The notes beneath the pieces are model-generated. The model worked only from the letters and a program-made list of their open reading frames with translations, made no database searches and was not told the origin of the DNA. Below are positions 13,201 through 20,569 of a stretch of DNA of 64,000 bases, in pieces (position 1 is the stretch's first letter; each line of letters starts with the position of its first letter). Source of the DNA: Alopecurus myosuroides (taxonomy: Eukaryota; Streptophyta; Magnoliopsida; Poales; Poaceae); NCBI GenBank assembly GCA_028641055.1, contig CM054062.1, positions 23,630,536-23,694,535 of the forward strand. The letters run 5' to 3'. A program made the translations under genes and the position numbers.

Positions 13201-13751
13201 CACCAACTAAGCCATCTCGTGCAGATCTAATGGCATTCGGTGGAATTGCTAACCCTGCATCGGAGGGAAGGAGATCTAGTGCGAGGATTCGTGCAATGCC
13301 AGACGCTGATGTTTCGATCCAGGAACGTGCTTCCATGCGTGCTTCTCAGCGTGACTCGATGGGATCAGGTACAAAAACAAAACGAACTTTATCTTTTACT
13401 ACTCTACCTGTTGATTTGATTGTTGATAGAGCGACCAAATTAGGAATTTCGTTGGGGTCGAGTGTTGAGGAGAGACATGTTTCGGTTATGGCTTTAAAAC
13501 AAATAGAGGAGTCACGGAAACTTGTAGTGTTAAATAATAATTTGGGGGATAATAATATGGAGTCAACTGATAGCCTTGTCATATCTCGAGCAGCTAATTT
13601 ATGTGATGATGACAACTTAGATAATACAGAGGATATAGAGGATGCATTGGACATTCCTATATCCAAACTAAATAAGAATCGAAAAAAAAAGACTATTGTG
13701 TCTGATAATTCAAGGCCGAGAAGAAGTAGTAGATTAAAAACAAAATTTTAA
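10269..13751 (+). CDS. LINE-1 ORF1: RGG-rich, zinc-knuckle, DUF4283-like RNA-binding protein
   Basis: 1160 aa from the first ATG, 21 bases into the element. ORF1 proteins of plant LINEs bind the element RNA in a ribonucleoprotein. In order: an acidic N-terminal part with GRFWALAADSDGDDDD; a Gly/Arg-rich stretch at about residues 264-377 with many RG and GGR pairs; a Pro/Ala/Val linker; two consecutive CX2CX4HX4C knuckles at about 463-498 (CFRCGLSSHQLGDC, CVICEGREHVSAPC); a DUF4283-like domain at about 510-690 (VSGIPEEHIGDYLALWSVGF); and a long acidic, Ser-rich tail ending in a basic RRSSRLKTKF patch. The length is large for the family. MADRGRGRG at about residue 264 looks like a second natural N-terminus, so the protein may be a fusion. 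The family call is solid; the exact role is inferred. Confidence 0.85.
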   Translation: MVTVRGDCGGDTVGDEDIVGHRGLPSRLGRFWALAADSDGDDDDVADQAHSTVTSWDAYCATPRSERGRDLSRSSSKRAEKRITKIKAQRSAANHLQVWSPPKSPVFSFLKVAATRKVPDMEPTTFVEEGGESEGWILVQRRKDPLGSARDQGNSTESMQVRSGPKFKTAGLQAYQSRTACDRMPLGERSRRDFRDFVPLGPRTESNASKTNHSPLSTGVKEGRRIVVLAYPNTSGKRLRSILGLTWRRSAAATRVVCARPEGGMADRGRGRGPPLQNNAGRVVYPPAGRFNGNFEAVDQGGYGAQGEGGRGFAFNAAPAMQGGQRRNYQQGGYYGARGRQRYDNQGRGFPRGRGGGRQFGYGYGRYQGGVNRYPQVAVAPVVNQAQAMPAATSAVPTASAQVTAPAVTPVAGPSAGPSNASVIAPVPIIPQAAVTTVSANRQVVTQDQLTEALKGKAVDRRACFRCGLSSHQLGDCDTPVCVICEGREHVSAPCHLLSAPKPNLMVFGFANEDLMFFGMSCSEDYKPKLLNHRLASLVVNGGEMTIPQIISQLQRLVPRENFQWSVSQVGHNVFKVQFPSRQELERLQVFGTFCVPGSECKMTIETWSKKVEPMDTLPAFWVRVSGIPEEHIGDYLALWSVGFLLGKPLRIDMDFTREHKVLRILVGCLNYTKIPPTFPFFIKDGIYNLSFEVEGEAGQGEDVQMEDSQRDNDEDDGLGDDFQDALAKEASLKKNNTNAKGSNVDSGADPMLEGGSSGHSNVQHGLTCSAGGLVFSPLVQKYFGEAREEIQRVLFGDDNSNMSKATVDTCIDKEPMVDSISGGEFMKNTQHVVAACRLDAESLCRGSVLAPGQAAAGSFSAAGTGQHLEAEPAAAAAALAAVGGFVSAADQRQMDQTAVVENSCGTPRMGFVAVKGNMVASLEVPTEPMQRAGVAVDGCVSEVDAGIIKKNFSSTSPIVDEGNSELIIEEVLDTFITPTKPSRADLMAFGGIANPASEGRRSSARIRAMPDADVSIQERASMRASQRDSMGSGTKTKRTLSFTTLPVDLIVDRATKLGISLGSSVEERHVSVMALKQIEESRKLVVLNNNLGDNNMESTDSLVISRAANLCDDDNLDNTEDIEDALDIPISKLNKNRKKKTIVSDNSRPRRSSRLKTKF

Positions 13752-13760
13752 ATATTGATA

Positions 13761-16700
13761 ATGAGAGGTTTTATATGGAACTCAAATGGATTGGGGGATA
13801 CCGCAAAACACTTAGCTGTTAGTGAAATGGTTAGAGATAACAAGGTTGATTTCTTTGCCTTATTGGAGACAGGGAGATCAAGTTTCTCAGATGGTTTTTT
13901 GAAACATTTAGTTGGTGGGGTGGAGTTTCTGTGGTATTGTCTACCTCCTCAAGGTCGTTCTGGAGGGATTTTGGTTGGTTTCAACCCACAATCGTTGCTA
14001 ATTAATAATGTGACGGCTGGGGATTATTGTGTCAAATTTCATATTAAGTCCAAAGAAGATGGTTTCTCTTGGGCGTTGGTTATTGTGTATGGGGCGGCTC
14101 AGGATGACAAGAAACCAGAGTTTCTTGCTGAGTTAGTACGGATTTGTGATGGTGAATCATTGCCTATGTTGATAGGTGGGGATTTCAATATTATTAGACG
14201 AAAAGAAGAGAAAAATAATGATAACTTTAATTCGAGATGGCCTTTTATTTTTAATGCTATCATTGAGAGTCTTGACTTGAAAGATTTAGAAATGTCAGGC
14301 AGACAATATACATGGGTGAGTAGACACCCCACTCCTGTCTTAGAAAAATTGGATAGATTTCTTGCCAGTGTTGATTGGGAACAAAAATATCCATTGGTAT
14401 CTGTGAGGGCACTAACTAGGACAGAATCTGATCATGTACCTATCTTCATTGATTCAGGGGCACCAGCTCATGTAGGTAATACATCGGTATTTTCTTTTGA
14501 GTTGGCTTGGCTACGTAGAGAAGGTTTCTCTGAGATGATCAAAAAAGAGTGGAATTCAGTGGTTAATGGATCCAATGCTATTGAAAATTGGCAACATAAG
14601 ATTAGACACCTACGTAGTTTTCTTAGAGGTTGGGCTAAGAACATAAGTGGGGAATATAAGAAGCAACGAGATAGATTGTTGCTACTTATAAATGAATTGG
14701 ATCTAAAATCTGAAATTATGCCTTTAAATAATCAAGAAATAGAAGCTAAAACTAGTGCTGAGTCCTTCCTTTCTAAATTGAGACGTGAGGAAGAATCGAA
14801 ATGGGCTCAAAGGGCTAAAGTGAGACACATTAAGGAGGGAGGGAATAACACAAAATACTTCCATTTGATTGCAAATGGAAAAAGAAGAAAGAAGATGATT
14901 TATCAGTTAGAACAAGATGAGGGAACTATCGTAGGACAAGAAAATCTAAGAGTATTCATTTCTGAATACTATAAAAAATTATTTGGAGCATCGGTTCCAA
15001 ATTCATTTTCTTTGGATGAGACCAATACTCATGATATGACTCAGGTCTCAAATGAGGAAAATGCCTTACTTGCTGCTCCTTTTACTGAGGAAGAAGTATT
15101 AGAAGCAATCACACAAATGGAGCATAATAAAGCACCTGGTCCTGATGGGTTCCCTGCTGAATTTTACCAATGCTTCTGGAGTGTTATCAAGGTTGACTTG
15201 ATGGCCCTTTTCAGTCAATTATATGAGGGTACTTTACCCCTCTATAAGTTAAATTTTGGTGTTATTTCTTTGCTCCCTAAGATAGATGATGCATGTAGGA
15301 TTGAGCAGTACCGTCCAATTTGTCTACTCAATGTGAGTTTTAAAATATTTACTAAGACGGGAACAAATAGAATCACTGCGATTGCTCAAAGAGTTATAAA
15401 ACCATCTCAGTCTGCATTTCTACCTGGTAGAAATATTCTGGAAGGAGTTGTAGTATTGCATGAAACCATACATGAGCTTCATCGGAAGAAAATGGATGGG
15501 GTCATCTTTAAAATTGATTTCGAAAAGGCCTATGACAAGGTTAATTGGGCTTTCTTGCAACAGACATTGCGTATGAAGGGTTTTAATTCTAAATGGTGTG
15601 ACTGGGTGGCTAGTTTCATCCAAGGGGGAAGTGTGGGAGTACGTGTAAATGATGATATTGGTCACTATTTTCAAACTTTAAAGGGCTTGAGACAAGGGGA
15701 CCCTTTATCTCCAATCTTGTTCAACTTGGTTGCAGATATGTTGGCAGTCCTTATTGATAGAGGTAAGGAGGACAACCAAGTGGGGGGTTTGATGGAGCAT
15801 TTAGTGGATGGGGGGATTTCAATTCTTCAGTACGCTGACGATACGATACTTTTCCTAGAGCATGATATTGAGAAAGCTGTCAACATGAAATTGATTTTGT
15901 CACTGTTTGAACAGCTGTCGGGGTTGAAAATAAATTTCCACAAGAGTGAGATTTTCTGCTTTGGTAGAGCTGCTGAATGTGTACATGAATACCGTGAGGT
16001 TTTTGGGTGTGAGGTCGGGTCTCTTCCTTTTAAATACCTAGGTATTCCCATACATCATAGGAGACTTTTAAATAAGGAATGGAAAATTATCGAAGATAGA
16101 TTCGAGCAAAAATTGAGCTCTTGGGTAGGTAAATTGTTATCATATGGAGATAGGTTGGTTCTAATCAATTCGGTATTGACAAGCCTACCTATGTTCCTAC
16201 TGTCTTTCTTTGAAATACCAGTGGGGGTTAGGAAAAGATTAGATTTTTTCAGATCTAGATTCTTCTGGCAAAGTGACTCTAATAAGAAAAAGTATCGTCT
16301 CACTAAATGGAATATTGTGTGTCGTCCGAAGGACCAAGGGGGGTTAGGTATTGAGGTTTTAGATATTAAAAATAAGTGTCTTCTGAGTAAATGGCTATTC
16401 AAGATTTTAACTGAAGATGGGGTGTGGCAGGAGCTGTTATCTAATAAATATCTGGCTGGAAAAACTTTGGCTCAAGTTGAAGCTAAACCCACTGATTCTC
16501 CTTTCTGGAAAGGAATTATGGGGGTTAAGAAAGACTTCTTCAAGCATATTGAATTTAGGCTGGGAAATGGAGAAGGGATTAGATTTTGGGAAGATGCTTG
16601 GCTAGGGAATTCTACCCTTGCATCTCAATACCCATCACTGTATGCAATTGTGCGACAGAAAAATGCTGTGGTCTCTGAGGTTCTTAGACAAACACCGATA

Positions 16701-17434
16701 AATATTCAGTTTAGAAGGTCACTTAGGGGGATAAATGGGAGTCTTGGCTTTGTTTACTAACTAAATTAATAGAAGTGCGGTTATCACAAAGTAAAGACAA
16801 GATTAGATGGAGAATTTCGGATTCCGGTTGTTTTTCTGTTAAATCCCTTTATGTTGATACTATGCATGGGCACACTAGGTATCTACGTAAATATTTGTGG
16901 AAACTAAAAGTACCCCTAAAGATTAAGATATTCATGTGGTTCCTCTCTAGGAAAGAATTATTAACAAAAGATAACTTAGCCAAAAGGAAATGGGAGGGTT
17001 GTACTAAGTGTGTTTTTTGTGGAGCGGAAGAGTCCGTAGAACACCTATTTATTTCATGTGATTTTGCAACTAAAATTTGGCGTTTGGTTCATTTCACTTA
17101 TAGTATATCACCCCCAAAAAGTATTAAAAACATGTTTGGAAAGTGGCTATTTGGGATAGACAAAAAAACTAAAGCGTTTATACGCATAGGTGTATGTGCT
17201 TTTCTATGGGCAATTTGGAATTGTCGGAATGGAATTATTTTTAACAAACAGAAGATTGGAAATTTTATGCAGGTTGTGCTTCAAGCTACACATTGGATCC
17301 AAGCGTGGGCAGTGTTGCTACCAGAGGATCAAAGAGGACGTTTGGCTACTGGATGCACTCGAATGATGGCGGTCATTCGGGCTATCTACAGCAGGGGTGG
17401 ATGGTTGCACACTAAGCGTCTAACTGATGCTTAG
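13761..17434 (+). pseudogene. LINE-1 ORF2 (endonuclease, reverse transcriptase, zf-RVT), one frameshift
   Basis: Begins at an ATG nine bases after the ORF1 stop. The first frame is open to 16760. A deleted G in the run at 16726-16730 shifts the frame, and reading continues in frame +2 to a TAG at 17432-17434. Domains are an APE-type endonuclease (WNSNGLG, ALLETG, GGDFNII, SDHVPI), then reverse transcriptase with NKAPGPDG, YRPICLLN, KIDFEKAYDKVNW, GLRQGDPLSP and the catalytic QYADDTILF. The zf-RVT zinc finger CVFCGAEESVEHLFISC falls in the second frame. No RNase H domain is seen. Upstream of the shift everything needed for target-primed reverse transcription is present; the shift removes the C-terminal zinc finger. 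A sequencing error in the G run would give the same picture. Confidence 0.9.
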
Positions 17435-17629
17435 TATCCTCACACTGTTTTTGCTAGAGTGGCTTTGACCCATCCTAGTAATTTTATAGACTCATTTTGT
17501 GTGAGAGTCTCTTTATGTGCTCGTTTGTTGTAAGACCATAACTGAATGATACTATTTTAATAAAAGCCGTGTGCATCAATGTGATGCAGAGGCTGGGTTT
17601 CCCTTTTCAAAAAAAAAAACCAAAGGACA

Positions 17630-17698
17630 ACTTAATAACTTTATGAATACATTGGGAATTACATCATCTATGATTGCCTCTAGGGCATATTCCCAACA
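17630..17698 (-). repeat. Copia-1 5' LTR, remaining 69 bases
   Basis: Identical by eye to 3599-3667 of the other LTR, ending CCAACA, and followed by the target duplication GTAAC. Together with 8987-10247 it makes a full 1330-bp LTR. Confidence 0.92.
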
Positions 17699-17703
17699 GT
17701 AAC

Positions 17704-18350
17704 CGTTGATGCAGTAGTAACGTTGTTGATGACAACATTGGCGAAACGGGTCGGAGTAGACGACGCTTGAGACGCGGTACGCAGCACCGCCTGAATTATT
17801 CGGTAGACGACCGGTGATGAAAGAGGCGAGCAAGCGCGCACTTCCCAAAAACATAATTCGCCCTCTCCCGTACCGTATCACAAGAGCGAGTGGTTCCGAA
17901 GACATGCTCTCCCGTTTGTCGGTGCATGTCAGCGCTCGGGATGGATTAAACTACGATGGCGATGCAAGAAACGAGATTGAAAAAAACTAGATTGGTTTAT
18001 GTATGTGTGTTGCGGCGCACGCTATGCATTCCTTTATAGTGTGGTTTGGGAAACCCTAACGGGCACGAGCGTAAAGCCCACGTCACATGCACGTTCGAGT
18101 CGTTTGCATCACATGATTTGGGAGCGATCCGAACCGCCTAAGGTGTGACAAGTCCGTCTACAACTTTGTATTTAGTTTTCGGAAACAGCAAAATAAAGAC
18201 AATAAAGACAGGTGTTGACTTAGCTCGAAGGTCGAATTCACGAAACACGATCGCGACGTGTCAAGTCGGGACGAGTGAGCGGCGACGGCGGAGGAGAAGT
18301 GCGCGAGAGTATTGTCTATTCTCTCTCACTTACCAAACGGTAGAACACTC
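17704..18350 (-). mobile_element. Leader and probable LTR remnant of the old Copia
   Basis: This continues the sequence broken at 2337 by Copia-1. On the minus strand it shows a TATA-like CACTATAAAGG at about 18033-18043, then a transcribed-looking GC-rich stretch leading towards the gag ATG at 2112. No primer-binding site of the usual TGGTATCAGAGC form was found, so the LTR border is not fixed. The right limit is a guess from the change in composition. Confidence 0.45.
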
Positions 18351-18754
18351 CACCTTGTAAGGTAGTGTGCAACTCCTGTAATTTTCCTCGTGAGACTAAA
18401 ATATGTATTCCCACCGCATGGATCATTTGAGATTTCAGGATTGTTCTATTTGGCCTGCCCACTAACGGACCCAAATTCTAAAACCATCACCAACCCTATC
18501 CCTTTTTTTGGAAATGGATCATCAACCCTATCTTAATTTATACTCCGTGCTATAGTAAAGATAAATCTGATGATCATGGCCTTCATATTTTATCACAGAA
18601 GAAATCAAATACACTCGCGGGATGATAAACATGTCATCTGCTACTTGGGAAACCTCCGATAAACCATCGTCGTTAACATATGCTTGGGGACGAGCCCTGC
18701 TGCCAGCTTTGGAGAATCTTTGGCGGCACATCCCACTGTACAGAACAGAACCAC
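18351..18754. other. Intergenic sequence, nothing recognised
   Basis: No coding similarity, terminal repeats or target duplications were seen. Short ORFs on both strands (for example 18528-18758 minus) have no recognisable domains. This could include the 3' part of the candidate gene at 18755-19024 if that gene has a third exon. Confidence 0.4.
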
Positions 18755-19024
18755 TCACCGTCTACGGCAGCCTGGACATGCTGGAGGGGGCAGCTTTGAG
18801 CAGCCGATTGGGTCTTCTGCGACGATGTCAGATTAAGTTCCAAGAGGCCGATAAATGAAAGAGAGAGGTTTTGAGAGTACAGTCACATGAGGAATGCAAG
18901 GGCACTTACGAGTACCACCGGAGAAGCACGATCGTCCCGTAGGACCGAGTGCACCACCAACGAAGAAGAGCAACGTGAGTATGGCAAGAAGCCGGGCAAA
19001 AAAGACGAGACAGTTGGCTAGCAT
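18755..19024 (-). CDS. Candidate small secreted-peptide gene (two exons, weak)
   Basis: The minus strand has an ATG at 19024 in good context (GGAAAGATGC). It opens a peptide that starts MLANCLVFFARLLAILTLLF, a strong signal-peptide or membrane profile, followed by Gly/Cys-containing sequence. A consensus donor (C/GTAAGT) lies at 18909-18910. A pyrimidine-rich stretch and an acceptor (TCGCAG) follow 93 bases later at 18817, giving exons 18910-19024 and 18755-18816 and a 58-aa product ending at TGA 18755-18757. A TATA box sits about 105-115 bases upstream of the ATG. The mature part would have Pro/Cys clusters (GCSKLPPPACPGC). A GTGAGT at the end of exon 2 leaves a third exon possible. I recognise no family. 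It may be a chance ORF or a gene relic. Confidence 0.25.
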
Positions 19025-19127
19025 CTTTCCAGAACCGCGACAGGGGCGTTGCAGATGGCAAAGCTGCCAAAACCTGTGGACCAAAAGGTAAAACAATTGG
19101 CGTACTAGTGACCGCAATGCTTCAGCA

Positions 19128-19137
19128 CCTTATATAA
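19128..19137 (-). promoter_or_regulatory. TATA box upstream of the candidate small peptide
   Basis: The minus strand reads CATTATATAAGG, about 105-115 bases before the ATG at 19024. This distance allows a 5' UTR of roughly 80 bases. The support is positional only. Confidence 0.3.
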
Positions 19138-19140
19138 TGC

Positions 19141-20353
19141 TCCCAATTACTTTTTCTTTACCGGAGAGAAAGCTCCAAGTGGTCTTAGTTGGCTTGATAT
19201 TCTTTTGTTTAGGTTGCTCACCCATATGCCATGGGGTATGACGTTTGTTGGTTAGGGATCCTAAAATATAACCTTTTGTTGACTGGTATTGCACACGACC
19301 ACGCACTTGCTCAGTTCTTCTCTCCATGCATCGATGAAACTTCCCAAGTTAGAACGGTTCAGGTCATACTGATACTAGCACAATGTTTTTCTTTCACGAA
19401 AAGAATTAGTAGCAGGAGAGCTGTGCCAAAATTGCTGATAGGACCATCTATCTTAAACTTACACGCTATCTAGAGATGAGGAAGTAAATACACGTCTTAC
19501 ACACCATTTTATATTGTCTCTCGCAACTATTGGTTCCATTCTCCTTATGTTTAGAGAAGAAATCGTCTTTTAGTGAAGAAAAGTCACATGTATTTTTGTT
19601 TTGTTTCAATCTTTTCAAACTCAACGACTTGGCATGGCAAGTGAAGTCTCAGTGTTGTAATCTATTCCTTCAAACAGTCATGACTGATTGTGGGGGATGC
19701 ACAAGAAGACTAACCTATTTCAAGACTCGAGCCTGTTGGTACAAGCTAGTTTGCGTTGATACAAGGAATCATCACATCCAAGCGGGTAGGGTATAGGAAC
19801 AACATGCATGCCAGGATCGATTTCGCTGAATTTTCCATAATATTATGCATGGCAACAAGCAAAACAAAGAGACTAGGTATAGTGGCAACTTTCTATATGT
19901 TCGCAGCAAGTTGTAGCTGGATTATACAACTCGTTTGTATCTATGAAAAAATGGAAGCTTGGATCATCGCATCGACTTAACGCGCTACTATGTGTAATAT
20001 TAACTTCTCGGCGATTCAGCTTGCGACCTATTGTCTGAACTAAATTGACACTAGATGACATGGAACGGCGGAACTTCTCTAACCTTGGACCTTCCATCAT
20101 AAAGGTTATGACAAGCTCAATATACCTAATATTAATAGTAATATTGCCTAAAAAATTAATAGTAGTATTTAGGGTGTTTAAATCCATTGAACTGCAAATG
20201 GCCAAATCTGGATTTCTTAATTCATGCATCACGTAGTTTGGGGGTCCAAGCTCCGCTACTAAGGGGCGCCTTTTTCATATGCAAGTGGAAGTAAAATATG
20301 ATCATATATTCGGTTAGTTGGACTGTCTTTCTTTTGAGAGGGTTTATCTGACT
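19141..20353. other. Intergenic stretch, no gene or element recognised
   Basis: About 1.2 kb of AT-rich sequence with only short ORFs and no domain that I recognise on either strand. Part of it may be the original upstream region of the receptor kinase, now displaced by LINE-2. Confidence 0.4.
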
Positions 20354-20400
20354 ATCTCAAAACTGAATTTTTTATCCAAAAAAGATCTCAAAACTGAATT
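20354..20400. repeat. 16-bp direct repeat next to a LINE target site
   Basis: ATCTCAAAACTGAATT occurs at 20354-20369 and again at 20385-20400, separated by 15 bases that end in an A-rich run (CCAAAAAAG). Its last 11 bases recur at 20544-20554. The layout looks like a target duplication around a very short poly-A-bearing insert, next to the target duplication of the following LINE fragment. Confidence 0.5.
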
Positions 20401-20403
20401 AGA

Positions 20404-20543
20404 GGCCTTCGCCAGCTTCTCCCCTAGTTAGCTTGTTTGGGTTGAGTTGTACGGTGTGGGGTTGGCCCTTTGATGGGTTTGTACATATAACTCTCTTTTC
20501 TATCAATGCATCGAAACGCAAAGCTTTTGCGTTTTCGCGAAAA
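20404..20543 (+). mobile_element. Severely 5'-truncated LINE (3' UTR only)
   Basis: Flanked by AAAACTGAATTAGA at 20390-20403 and 20544-20557, with an A run just before the second copy. Its end, AAACGCAAAGCTTTTGCGTTTTC, is shared with the 3' end of LINE-2, which lies in the opposite orientation, so both belong to one LINE family. Only about 140 bp of 3' UTR was copied in. The 3' stem (AACGCAAA/TTTTGCGTT) is likely the structure read by the family's reverse transcriptase. Confidence 0.75.
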
Positions 20544-20569
20544 AAAACTGAATTAGAAGAATGCATTCT

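Larger units (their letters stand above)
10248..17616 (+). mobile_element. LINE-1: near-complete 7.4-kb non-LTR retrotransposon
   Basis: It splits the Copia-1 LTR. The target sequence AAACCAAAGGACA is present before it (10235-10247) and after its poly-A tail (17617-17629). Because the duplication begins with A, its exact length is 10 to 13 bp. The element has a short 5' UTR, ORF1, ORF2 and a 3' UTR. The 3' UTR carries TAATAAAAGCC and a small hairpin (TGCATCA...TGATGCA at about 17573-17586), and the tail is 11 A residues. Both ORFs are long and open apart from one single-base frameshift, so the insertion is young and probably not 5'-truncated. Confidence 0.93.
2338..17698 (-). mobile_element. 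Copia-1: complete LTR retrotransposon with a LINE nested in its 5' LTR
   Basis: Both LTRs begin TGTTGG and end CCAACA. The 5-bp duplication GTAAC flanks the whole at 2333-2337 and 17699-17703. Orientation is minus: the polypurine tract abuts the left LTR at 3668 and the tRNA primer-binding site abuts the right LTR at 8974-8985. LTR length is 1330 bp once the nested LINE is removed. Comparing the two LTRs by eye shows about five substitutions and no indels. With a rate of about 1.3e-8 per site per year, often used for grass LTRs, this suggests an insertion within the last few hundred thousand years. The polyprotein is defective, so any movement would need proteins from relatives. Confidence 0.92.

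Noticed and set aside
13755..13760. TTG start for LINE-1 ORF2
   Set aside because: The first ATG is six bases later, at 13761, and fits the domain start.
16775..17434. A separate small gene after LINE-1 ORF2
   Set aside because: Its zf-RVT finger and the frame relation show it is the C-terminus of ORF2 after a 1-bp frameshift.
18622..18858. 78-aa plus-strand ORF
   Set aside because: No domain or promoter context; it overlaps the candidate minus-strand gene, which has better support.
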